Below, in pieces: positions 33,906 through 42,091 of a DNA stretch of 64,000 nucleotides. The stretch covers positions 17,535-81,534 of the forward strand of contig LBST01000004.1 of the NCBI GenBank assembly GCA_000991135.1, given 5' to 3'. A program made the position numbers and the translations under genes. Numbering within the stretch: position 1 is the stretch's first letter; each line of letters opens with the position of its first letter. This DNA comes from Candidatus Roizmanbacteria bacterium GW2011_GWC1_37_12 (GTDB lineage Bacteria > Patescibacteriota > Microgenomatia > UBA1406 > GWC2-37-13). Under the pieces are notes generated by a model. It made no database searches and was not told the DNA's origin. It worked only from the letters and a program-made list of their open reading frames with translations.

Positions 33906-36372
33906 TTTGTAATTTTTCTTCCATCCTCATTGTCCTTTCCACAGCTTTCGCTTTCGGTCTGGCAACTTCTACTTTTTCGCTTTCGGCTTTTAACTTTTCC
34001 GTAATCTCTTTTTCCTTGTCAAAAAGTTCCTTAACGGTCTTGGCGGCTTCAATCTTGGCCTTAAGATAGGTCACAAGCTGTTCTCCATTGAGGCTGTTGA
34101 CCATGAAGATCGGCAAAATATAGCCGATTTCATCCAACCCCTCGTGTTTTAATTCGGCATTTTCCGAAAGCAGTTTATTCAATGTGTTAGTAATCATGAC
34201 GATGTCATTGTCAACCCAGCGGTCACGAGTTTTGATATTTTCGGTTGTTGGCACTTCACCTTTTTCATACTGATCTACCCACATTTTTTTTACCTGTTCA
34301 TACTCGTCGATGGAAACGGTTTGCGGAATCATTACTGACTGTTCGATATTTTTTTCCGGTTCGGCGACTAACGGCGCCTGGGCAGCGACCACATCTTTTA
34401 CTTCTTGGGGCTTGAGGCTCTGTTCGCTCGCGACTGATTCGGCAATCTTCATGTCTGTTTTCACAATGACAGAGTATTCTTTTATGACCGCGACTACCTT
34501 AGTTTTGTCTAATTTTACCTCTGTAGAAATTTTTTGAACAATTGTATTCGGAGACTCTGCTAGAGATTGATGAAACACACTAATTATTTCTTGAATTTTT
34601 CCTTCTTCAACGCCGGTTTTTTTGGAAAGGTCAGAAATTAATCCGGCGTTACCGGAAACATAGTTGGCAACTGAAGAAGAGACTTGTTGAATTTTCTCTC
34701 GTGGCAGTTTTACTTTGACGGAAACCACTTGAGTCACCGGAACCATTTTTGGCAGCGTCGTAATAATGGCGCTTCGATTTTTTACCCGTTCAAGTGGTGG
34801 AGCAAAGACCGATGAAACGATCCGTCCGGCCAAAGGATCGGCCTTAACGGCGCGGTTGGACAACTCAACCCTAATATTCATATAGCGCTGTCTTTCGCTG
34901 GCGGTTGTGGCTTGAGTCGGATTTTTCAAATAGTTTATATTCTGGGTCGACTGCTTGTTGGTTTCAAAACGGGCGACGTCGGTGATTTTTGTGGCTTGAA
35001 TGTCAAGCGAACGAACGATCTCTTCGGTTTTGGCTTTTTTGATTTCTTCGACCGTCTCTATTCTTGTTTTTGCAAAAGTTTCTACTTCTCTGGGAATTTT
35101 TAAAGCCGCGCCAAGATTTGTTGTCAAATTAACAGGAGAAAGAGAAGGACTTGGCCCGCCGCTTCTGCCCGGGCCGAAATTTGAAAGCAACAGGTTCTTT
35201 ATAGCGTTGATGCCGTCACAACAGTAGTCGCGGAACGTACGAAGCAACCACCAAGGGAAAATTGTCACCGCCCAGAGCATGATCAAAGTGATGATGTATT
35301 CGGCGTATGGATCAATATAATTTACATTGTTTAAGGTGTTAAGTTTTTGCGCCGGGCCACCCCAGAGAATGTTTGTGGCTGTCGGATAGACATATCCAAC
35401 TATAGTATTACTTCGAGAAAAGTCAAAAATAAAAGGAATCCCACCTTTCCAAATCGTCGCCAATCCTCCTAAAAACAAAGACAACAACGGACCATAAAAA
35501 ACCCATTGAAAAAAAACACCCACCCAAATCCAACCGATGTTTTTTGAAAAAGAAAAGGAAAAAAGAATCGGCAAAAAAGGAGAAGCAAATAATAAAAACC
35601 AAAGAATTATTTTTCGCAAGAGTATCATCCCTCCCATCAAGTAATAACTGACATTTGTCAACTTAAGGGTAAATAGTTGGGTCTTTATCGACTCCTGGAC
35701 TCTGATATTTAGGTCTTTCAAACCAACAAAGTCAATGTAACCCATCTCCGTGCTCGTTCCGGAAAAATAGATATTAAAAAGGTCTTTTCCTCCAAGATTC
35801 TCGACGAAAAATTTCATTATCAAATCGGAAAGCTGGACAATAGTAATAACAACCGTAGCAGAGAATGAAATATAGAGAATTGAGGTTAAAATTTTCATCA
35901 CCGACGGCCAAACTTTGACGCCGGTATCAAAATTTGTCCTTTGGCCGATAATAATTCCCAGTCCCAAAAGGGCAGCTGTCAAAATGACAAAAAAATAACT
36001 CAAATTTCTCGCCGTCGACCAAATTTTTATCAGAACCGGGTGATTATCAATTGAAGGATGAGTCATCACCCAGTAGATAAACTGGCGCGCCCTGTCATTG
36101 GATTTGCCTTGGGTTGTCACCTCTTCGTCTTCCACCCAATAATGATTGACTCCGGGATTGCTTTGAAATTCTTGATAGTTGGTCGTGCACTTTTCCCCCT
36201 TGCCTCTTTGTTGATAGATCTGGACGAGCTCTTGCGGGCATTCATAGCCTTGAGGAGCGGTCGTCGCCGGCGGGGTTGATGTTGGTTGTAGTTGTCGTTG
36301 GGCAAAAATAGAAAAAGGGTTTAAAAAAACAATCGCAAGAAGAAAGATAATGCTAAACAACCATTTTTTCAT
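33889..36372 (-). CDS. Type IV secretion-like polytopic membrane protein (VirB6/TrbL-like)
   Basis: An 827-residue protein with a signal peptide, a Cys-containing extracellular segment, about six hydrophobic helices (residues ~120-400), then a long hydrophilic cytosolic tail of ~400 residues. It resembles the large VirB6-like proteins linked to VirB4 in Gram-positive and CPR systems, by architecture rather than motif. The C-terminus is formed by an AT-rich repeat. It is followed by cohesin-like and SpoIID-like genes on the same strand; upstream-to-downstream order is SpoIID, cohesin-like, this gene. Confidence 0.6.
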   Translation of the reverse strand: MKKWLFSIIFLLAIVFLNPFSIFAQRQLQPTSTPPATTAPQGYECPQELVQIYQQRGKGEKCTTNYQEFQSNPGVNHYWVEDEEVTTQGKSNDRARQFIYWVMTHPSIDNHPVLIKIWSTARNLSYFFVILTAALLGLGIIIGQRTNFDTGVKVWPSVMKILTSILYISFSATVVITIVQLSDLIMKFFVENLGGKDLFNIYFSGTSTEMGYIDFVGLKDLNIRVQESIKTQLFTLKLTNVSYYLMGGMILLRKIILWFLLFASPFLPILFSFSFSKNIGWIWVGVFFQWVFYGPLLSLFLGGLATIWKGGIPFIFDFSRSNTIVGYVYPTATNILWGGPAQKLNTLNNVNYIDPYAEYIITLIMLWAVTIFPWWLLRTFRDYCCDGINAIKNLLLSNFGPGRSGGPSPSLSPVNLTTNLGAALKIPREVETFAKTRIETVEEIKKAKTEEIVRSLDIQATKITDVARFETNKQSTQNINYLKNPTQATTASERQRYMNIRVELSNRAVKADPLAGRIVSSVFAPPLERVKNRSAIITTLPKMVPVTQVVSVKVKLPREKIQQVSSSVANYVSGNAGLISDLSKKTGVEEGKIQEIISVFHQSLAESPNTIVQKISTEVKLDKTKVVAVIKEYSVIVKTDMKIAESVASEQSLKPQEVKDVVAAQAPLVAEPEKNIEQSVMIPQTVSIDEYEQVKKMWVDQYEKGEVPTTENIKTRDRWVDNDIVMITNTLNKLLSENAELKHEGLDEIGYILPIFMVNSLNGEQLVTYLKAKIEAAKTVKELFDKEKEITEKLKAESEKVEVARPKAKAVERTMRMEEKLQMTNDK

Positions 36373-36375
36373 ATT

Positions 36376-36933
36376 TTAAAGGTTTTTAAAGACTATAAGC
36401 CCTGTCCCGGCGAGGATAAGAAAAATTAATCCAAAAGCAATTTGGACAAAATTACCATTGACTCCAGACGTAGGCAGAGCCGTAGGTAGAGGTGGAGAAG
36501 TGGCAATGGGCGTTGGTGTGCTTTCGGCCGGATTAAACAAGGCGCAAAGTTGGGTTGACCCGGGGGCGGTTGCGATTAGTTTAAAAGTCACATAAGCAAA
36601 AGCGCCGCTTCCTGAAAAGCCAGATGGAGAGCTGCCGGTAATAATCAACTTGCCGTCTCCTTGGGGATCGGCAGAAATAGTCGCAAACGTATTTCCGGCC
36701 GATACCGAGATATACTCAAGGTATTTTGTATCATATGTCATCCCAATTCTCGTTGATGTTGAAGACTTCCCCTCTGTATCCACATTAATAGTAAATTTAA
36801 TATCCTGTCCTCGTTGAAGCTGTCCCGACGGAGCAATTAAATCAAAGGTAATGGCCGACACAGAGTTTGGAACTATAAATATGGTAAGTAAAAAAATAAA
36901 GATTATAAAAAATCTTTTTAGATAGTTTTTCAT
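36376..36933 (-). CDS. Surface protein with cohesin-like domain and C-terminal sorting-type motif
   Basis: A 185-residue exported protein: signal peptide (about 1-28), a beta-sandwich LIAPSGQLQRGQDIKFTINVDTEGKSSTSTRIGMTYDTKYLEYISV resembling cohesin domains, a Pro/Thr-rich linker, then LPTSG followed by a hydrophobic helix and short basic tail (FKNL). The tail looks like a sortase-type anchor. It lies 3 nt upstream of the VirB6-like gene. No sortase is visible in this window. Confidence 0.7.
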   Translation of the reverse strand: MKNYLKRFFIIFIFLLTIFIVPNSVSAITFDLIAPSGQLQRGQDIKFTINVDTEGKSSTSTRIGMTYDTKYLEYISVSAGNTFATISADPQGDGKLIITGSSPSGFSGSGAFAYVTFKLIATAPGSTQLCALFNPAESTPTPIATSPPLPTALPTSGVNGNFVQIAFGLIFLILAGTGLIVFKNL

Positions 36934-36958
36934 TCTTCATCCATCATACTCTAATTTG

Positions 36959-38623
36959 TCATCTTTTTTCAACATTAAACAGCGGGCCGACGATTTGAAT
37001 ATTTGAAGGTGCGCGCAAATTAAACCAGTCTTTAAACTCCGAGGCAGAAAAAGAAGCGTTTCCTCCGTCGCCGGAAAAATTAACAGAAGAACTTCTGCCT
37101 GATCCAAAGTCAGCTCCAACCGAAGCGTCAGAAATCGAAGAAAAAGGATTAATTCCTCTTGACCTTAATTCTGATTTTACTTTTTCAAAATCCCATGTGT
37201 CTGTGCCGGCTGGATTTGACTTGTCGACTTGATACAAATGGTCGCGTGTCGACGGGTCGTTTTTGACCAAAAGAATAATGTTGACGATATCGGCTAACTC
37301 GTCTGATTTTAACCAGGCGGTTTTATTGTATTCTCCCCTCGACCCCCAATCGCAGTAAAACCAAGGCGAATCACGGTCATAGGCGCGGCTAGATAAATCG
37401 GCAAAGCTTCCGATCGATCCATCAAAATCGTTCGCGTGTTTGGTCCAAGAAGTTCCTGACCAACCGATTTCACCCGATGAAAAAACATAACCGCCGTGGG
37501 TCGACGAATACCATGCTTTGATCGGCGACCCGCCCTGATACATTGTTAATCCTTCAGTTTCTCTCACCGCCTGGTCCCATGCTCCTGTTTTTGGATCATC
37601 ATGAAACACCTGGCAATTCTCCGAATCGCAAATTGATCCCGCCCCATTGTTTGTATAGGCCAAAGCGTAGGAACGAGCAGCGATCGCTTGGGCCTTAAGG
37701 ACTTCTATGTGCCAAGATTCTGGCACCTCGTAAATGCGTTTTACATAATCTTCCAAACTATAGGTGTTATGACCATCAACTTTTATTTGTATGTTTTCTG
37801 CTTTTTTCATCTCGTCAAAATTATAATAAGCTCTTAATATTGTTTCATAGTTTTGTCCTGCTTCAGCCCTTCCTTTAGCTCCATACTGGTTTAGGCCAAC
37901 CCTATTTGGAACTCCATAAGTAAACATTGCAAACCTGGGAGAAAAACCTGGGTCGCGTCCGTTAGTCAGATCGCTGTCACATCGACCAAGCGTTGAGGCG
38001 GAGCGGGAGATGTTTAGGCTTGCTTGCTTTTGGGCGATTAAGTCTTGTTGGCGGGCTGACAGTTGGGCGATCTGCGTCCTCGTCTGACTGATCTGTCCGG
38101 CGAGAATTTTTGACTGGGAGTCAATCTCCTGTTTCAAGCTAGACAAACCTAATTTCTCAGTTTCTAAATCTCTTTTAATATCTTCGAGGTTTTTTATGTA
38201 TAAAACGACTTTGATAATCGTATTTTTGTCTTGGTCGACCAAAGACTGTTGATAAAAAAATCCCCGAAGAGATTCTGATAAATTATCAGACGTCAAGACC
38301 GTCAATAAATTAAGCGAGTTTTTGTTGATGTTTTTGTAATAAGACCGGGCTCTTTCATTGAGGAGATTTTTTTGATAATCCAAGGCTTCTTCTCCCTTTT
38401 TTACTTCAGCTTCTTTTTTGCCTATTTCTACCTCAAGATTGTTGACTCTTTTTTTGATGTCGTTCAACCTTGAATTTAATTGTTGATAGTTGGATTCTTT
38501 GGCGTTTAGGTCTTTTCTTAAAGACTCAAGAGCTTTTGTTACGTCTTCAAGCTCGTCGGCGCGGACAAAAAAAACAGGAACAATAACTATTAGTAAAAAA
38601 AACAAAAGAAAAAATCTCCTCAT
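36959..38623 (-). CDS. SpoIID/LytB-domain cell-wall protein with N-terminal coiled coil
   Basis: A 554-residue exported protein. A signal peptide is followed by a long coiled coil (about 25-200, as in secreted peptidoglycan-hydrolase activators), then a SpoIID/LytB domain: NQYGAKGRAEAGQNYETILRAYY, LEDYVKRIYEVPESWHIEVLKAQAIAARSYAL, GLTMYQGGSPIKAWYSSTHGGYV. SpoIID domains are lytic transglycosylases acting on denuded glycan strands. Wall remodelling for the secretion apparatus is a plausible role. Confidence 0.85.
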   Translation of the reverse strand: MRRFFLLFFLLIVIVPVFFVRADELEDVTKALESLRKDLNAKESNYQQLNSRLNDIKKRVNNLEVEIGKKEAEVKKGEEALDYQKNLLNERARSYYKNINKNSLNLLTVLTSDNLSESLRGFFYQQSLVDQDKNTIIKVVLYIKNLEDIKRDLETEKLGLSSLKQEIDSQSKILAGQISQTRTQIAQLSARQQDLIAQKQASLNISRSASTLGRCDSDLTNGRDPGFSPRFAMFTYGVPNRVGLNQYGAKGRAEAGQNYETILRAYYNFDEMKKAENIQIKVDGHNTYSLEDYVKRIYEVPESWHIEVLKAQAIAARSYALAYTNNGAGSICDSENCQVFHDDPKTGAWDQAVRETEGLTMYQGGSPIKAWYSSTHGGYVFSSGEIGWSGTSWTKHANDFDGSIGSFADLSSRAYDRDSPWFYCDWGSRGEYNKTAWLKSDELADIVNIILLVKNDPSTRDHLYQVDKSNPAGTDTWDFEKVKSELRSRGINPFSSISDASVGADFGSGRSSSVNFSGDGGNASFSASEFKDWFNLRAPSNIQIVGPLFNVEKR

Positions 38624-38641
38624 AAAATTATTATACTCAAA

Positions 38642-38667
38642 AGATCTCTCACTTCGTTCGGGATGAC
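38642..38667. repeat. AGATCTCTC...GGGATGAC palindromic repeat
   Basis: A 26-nt copy of the family seen at 3477-3502 (reverse complement), between divergent genes. Confidence 0.7.
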
Positions 38668-38694
38668 GGGGAGAGGATGTGTTATACTTTTTCT

Positions 38695-39318
38695 ATGAGA
38701 CGATTTTTAATATTCTTACTTGTTGTTTTTTCATTTTTTTCATATGACAATCTCGTGTCAGCCCAAAGGAGAACGCCAACTCCAGAACCGTCGCCAACTA
38801 TAGAACAAACAGCTCCAACCGTCGCCATTCAAGAACCAGCTGGGCCTCGATATGCTGCTTGCGATCTCTGCGGATACTGCCCACCCAATAACCCACCCCA
38901 AAGTTGGCCAGCCTGTCAAAAATGTCTTTACCCAAACATTAATCCTGACCCGTCAGTCATGGAAAGCCTTATAATCAATCCCGAAACTAACACTCCTGTT
39001 GCCGCCGCCCCTGGTCGTCAATACACATTTTTGGGATGTTTTGGGGGGCAGGGTAATTTTTCTGATGAAGGCTCGGCTGGAGCCGTAGTCCAGTCAATTC
39101 TCAACATTATTTTCTCTCTTGCCGGAGGGATTGCTTTTCTTTACCTTCTTTATGGCAGCTTTATCATTACCACTTCTCAAGCTGACCCGGAAAGACTAAA
39201 CTACGGAAAAAGGCTTGTCTGGGGAGCGATTATTGGCCTAGTTTTTACACTAAGCAGTGTCCTTATAGTAAACTTTATTGCTTCAAATGTCCTAAAAGTA
39301 CCGGGGTTTGGAGAATAA
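38695..39318 (+). CDS. TrbC/VirB2-like pilin protein
   Basis: About 207 residues: signal peptide, a Pro/Thr-rich linker, a Cys-rich stretch (CDLCGYC, ACQKC), then two C-terminal hydrophobic helices separated by a short polar loop (IITTSQADPERLNYGKRLVWGAIIG). This helix-loop-helix is the TrbC/VirB2 pilin pattern. I start at 38695 because TATACT (38683-38688) lies 6 nt upstream. It probably belongs to the same apparatus as the VirB4 and VirB6-like genes. Confidence 0.72.
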   Translation: MRRFLIFLLVVFSFFSYDNLVSAQRRTPTPEPSPTIEQTAPTVAIQEPAGPRYAACDLCGYCPPNNPPQSWPACQKCLYPNINPDPSVMESLIINPETNTPVAAAPGRQYTFLGCFGGQGNFSDEGSAGAVVQSILNIIFSLAGGIAFLYLLYGSFIITTSQADPERLNYGKRLVWGAIIGLVFTLSSVLIVNFIASNVLKVPGFGE

Positions 39319-39333
39319 TATTTGACTATTTGG

Positions 39334-39672
39334 TTATTTTGATTTTCTTAGGAATAACCCTCCAACAGCTCCTGCCAATAAGGAAGGAATAAACAAGGTA
39401 GGAATACCTGTTGCTGGAATTGTCCCTGGTTTTGTTGGCGTTTTTGTTAACTCCGCCTTGTAGTTGTTTCCTAAAACGCTACCACCTTGACCGTCAATTT
39501 TTACAGTTGAAATCGGGGTTGGAGTAGGAGAAGCTGTTGGTTTTATTGTTATTTTTGAAAAAGGAGACGAAAACTTTCCTGGCAATTTTAACCTGCCGGT
39601 AACGACGGCAAAAAAGACCAAAACGACAACCAGGCCGAGGACAAATGAAATTACCTTATTAAAACTATCCAT
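39334..39672 (-). CDS. Small surface protein with IPATG-type C-terminal anchor
   Basis: A 112-residue protein: N-terminal hydrophobic segment (about 8-26), a Thr/Pro-rich middle, then IPATGIPTLFIP, a hydrophobic helix and a basic RKSK end. The tail resembles an LPxTG-type sorting signal. Function unknown. Confidence 0.6.
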   Translation of the reverse strand: MDSFNKVISFVLGLVVVLVFFAVVTGRLKLPGKFSSPFSKITIKPTASPTPTPISTVKIDGQGGSVLGNNYKAELTKTPTKPGTIPATGIPTLFIPSLLAGAVGGLFLRKSK

Positions 39673-39759
39673 ATAGTATTTATTATATCATAGGGCCTGC
39701 TAATAAGCAAATACTACAAATAAGCAAATAAACAAATAAATGTTGTAATATTAAAATAT

Positions 39760-40302
39760 ATGGAACAGAATCCGCAGATAGTTTTTTCTTGGAGAGCCCC
39801 GCTTCGACCATACAAAAAACAAACTGGTTTAATCCTTCGTTTTTATTTGGCCGTTGCCCTCCTTCTTTCGGCGATTATGTTCTTTTTTGGAGACAAAATC
39901 CTTTTAATCCCTATCTGGGCGATAGTTTTTCTCTTCTATGTTCTGACAATTACCCCCCCGCCTGAAGTAGATAATAAAATCACCACCTTCGGCATTGACG
40001 CCGCCGGCACCACTATGCGCTGGGAAACTCTTTCCCACTTCTATTTTGGGAAAAGATTTGGCTTTTACACCTTGACCGTTGTCAGTCATGCCCCTTATTT
40101 TTATCACGCCTACCTGGTCGTCCCCAACGAAAGCATAAAAAACAAACTAATACAGATTCTTTCCCAACACCTTGTTTTCCAAGAAAAGCCGCAAAAAACC
40201 ATGACTGACAAAGCCGTAGACTTCCTGTCCAATCTTATTCCTGATGAGGTTGAAGGAGAGACTGAAGTCGTTTTACAAAAACTGAAGCGGGTATCTCTTT
40301 GA
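39760..40302 (+). CDS. Hypothetical membrane protein, two helices
   Basis: A 180-residue protein with two adjacent hydrophobic helices (about residues 27-66) and a soluble C-terminal domain. I recognise the general pattern (FSWRAPLRPYKKQ start, TPPPEVDNKITTFGI after the helices) as one that accompanies CPR secretion genes, but no function is known. It overlaps the convergent PIN gene by 68 nt. Confidence 0.65.
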   Translation: MEQNPQIVFSWRAPLRPYKKQTGLILRFYLAVALLLSAIMFFFGDKILLIPIWAIVFLFYVLTITPPPEVDNKITTFGIDAAGTTMRWETLSHFYFGKRFGFYTLTVVSHAPYFYHAYLVVPNESIKNKLIQILSQHLVFQEKPQKTMTDKAVDFLSNLIPDEVEGETEVVLQKLKRVSL

Positions 40303-40873
40303 CGCCAAAAACCCTACCCCAATGCAAAACCCCTTCGTCTGTTGAGACCAAAAAACCGTCTTTTTGTTTTGCCAAAACGATTAGGTCAAGGTCTGTGACG
40401 CTGTCCAAAAAACCAGTTCTCGTCGCATTTCTATATCTCTCTCTAAATTTTTTTATAAAACCGCCAATGGCGATTTGAAAATCTTTTTTTATATCGATTT
40501 TTTTTCCTGAAAAATCAACAGCTGTTTTTTCTATCTCTTCCTCGGCGATGTTCATTCCTCTATAGCTTCTTCCCCTAACGTCATCAACCAGCTTATAAAA
40601 TATACTGGCCGAAAATGACGCCTTGGTTAGGTCGGGAGATTCTACGTTGATAGCTGAAAGAAAGTTTTTAATAAAACCCTGGTTTTTTTCTTCAAAAAAA
40701 CTCAAAAATTCGTCGACGGCTCTAGGCGGCATAAAAAAAGAGGCGGACCTGTTTTTCTTCAGGCCTAAAATCGTTTTTGTTAAATTGACAACGACGTCTT
40801 CTGTTTTGTTTCCCAAAGACAACCCCGCCTCCATATTAAAAAAAAGATTTGTGTCTAAAATAAAAGTTTCCAT
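40235..40873 (-). CDS. PIN-domain protein, RNA ligase partner-like
   Basis: A 212-residue PIN-fold protein. Acidic residues of the nuclease site are visible in ILDTNLFFN (D7), PPRAVDEFLSFFEE, SVTDLDLIVLA and STDEGVLHWG. The overall order (DTNLFFN ... TGFLDSVTDLDLIVLAK ... VSTDEG ... WGRVFGVKEIPA) matches the RNA ligase partner protein family, best known from archaea. No RNA ligase is visible here. It is separated by 1 nt from dnaN. Confidence 0.78.
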   Translation of the reverse strand: METFILDTNLFFNMEAGLSLGNKTEDVVVNLTKTILGLKKNRSASFFMPPRAVDEFLSFFEEKNQGFIKNFLSAINVESPDLTKASFSASIFYKLVDDVRGRSYRGMNIAEEEIEKTAVDFSGKKIDIKKDFQIAIGGFIKKFRERYRNATRTGFLDSVTDLDLIVLAKQKDGFLVSTDEGVLHWGRVFGVKEIPASVFVKRLQSLLQPHQE

Positions 40874-40874
40874 A

Positions 40875-41972
40875 TTATTCTTGGATTCTTACAGGCATAA
40901 TTATGTGTAAAAAATCTTCGTTTTTTTCTCCTTTAAACGCCGCTGGAGAGTTTGGTCTTAACAACTCTATAATTATCTTTTCTGAAGGAACGTTGTTTAA
41001 AAAATCAATTACAAATTTAAAATTAAAGGCTATTCTTATCTCTTCGCCGTCGACCTTTGACTCTTGATAGGCGACATTAGTATCCGACCCACCTGTCTTG
41101 GGACTTAATTTTATCCCGTCGCGACCAACGTCAAGAATGATAATGTTGGAAAAATCACGAGCAAAAACCGAAACAAGCCTGACGTTTCTTAAAAATTCAC
41201 CCTTGTCCAAAACAATGCTTGTTTTTTTCTCTACCGGAATAACTTTTTCATAGGGAGGATAGTCTCCTTCTATCAGCCTTGTCGAGATCTCATTGTCTCC
41301 TAGGTAAAAAGTTAAAAGCTTTTCTTCTTCTTGAAAATTAAACAGGACTTCTTTTTCGTCTCTGATCAAGCGACTCATTTCAAAAAGAAACCCTGAAGGG
41401 ACAATCATTGAAGAAAACGGGGTTTCTTTTTTTAGATTAAGGAGAGAAAGACGAAATCCGTCTGTGGCAACAATCTGATTCGTACTTTCTCTTGCAACAA
41501 AGTTTATCCCTGTTAAAACCGGTCTGGTCTCGTCTGTTGAGGCGGAAAAAAGCAAAAGGGGGAGAGTCTCTTTTAGAAAAGATGTCTGTATTTTCTGTTT
41601 TTCTGATGTCGAGCGTGGAGGAAGAGGAAATTCGTCGGGAGAAAAAAGGGAAAATTCACCTTTAGTTTTACCTTGTGAGATAATGACTGATTTTTCTTTA
41701 AACTCAACTTCAATTTTTCCCGAAGATAAGAGAGATAAAAACTCGCTGATTTTTTTAGGCTCAATAACAATCTCAAACTGATGGTTTTCCTCTGTATTTA
41801 AAAAACTATGATAATAATAGTTAAGGTTTGTCGAATAAAAATGAATTTGTTTTTTTTCTCCTTTCAAAAAAACTCCTTGAAGGGAGGTTGAAGAAGAAAG
41901 TTTGTTTGAGGCAAATTTAGAAGCAAGGTTAATTTTTTCTAAAAACAGGTCCTTATTTATTTCTATTTTCAT
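40875..41972 (-). CDS. dnaN: DNA polymerase III sliding clamp (beta subunit)
   Basis: The replication processivity clamp, 365 residues, three clamp domains. Recognisable are LQGVFLKGEKKQIHFYSTNL, LPLLLFSASTDETRPVLTGINF, ATDGFRLSLLNL and the C-terminal HIIMPVRIQE, equivalent to the conserved MPMRL-type end that binds clamp partners. It lies 119 nt downstream of dnaA on the same strand, the usual arrangement. Confidence 0.96.
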   Translation of the reverse strand: MKIEINKDLFLEKINLASKFASNKLSSSTSLQGVFLKGEKKQIHFYSTNLNYYYHSFLNTEENHQFEIVIEPKKISEFLSLLSSGKIEVEFKEKSVIISQGKTKGEFSLFSPDEFPLPPRSTSEKQKIQTSFLKETLPLLLFSASTDETRPVLTGINFVARESTNQIVATDGFRLSLLNLKKETPFSSMIVPSGFLFEMSRLIRDEKEVLFNFQEEEKLLTFYLGDNEISTRLIEGDYPPYEKVIPVEKKTSIVLDKGEFLRNVRLVSVFARDFSNIIILDVGRDGIKLSPKTGGSDTNVAYQESKVDGEEIRIAFNFKFVIDFLNNVPSEKIIIELLRPNSPAAFKGEKNEDFLHIIMPVRIQE

Positions 41973-42091
41973 AATAGTAATATTTAAATAGTCGTAATAG
42001 GTAGTGTGTATAAGTGTATAAAAAGAAGGTTAGATTTTCAAGACAAAATAAACTCGGCTTTTTACCTGTGGAAGAGGGGTGGACACTGTGT
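41973..42091. other. Candidate oriC segment, dnaA-dnaN intergenic
   Basis: This 119-nt gap holds a consensus DnaA box TGTGTATAA (42005-42013) and an overlapping near-match AGTGTATAA (42013-42021). Together with the boxes at 43431-43449 it flanks dnaA. Confidence 0.5.
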
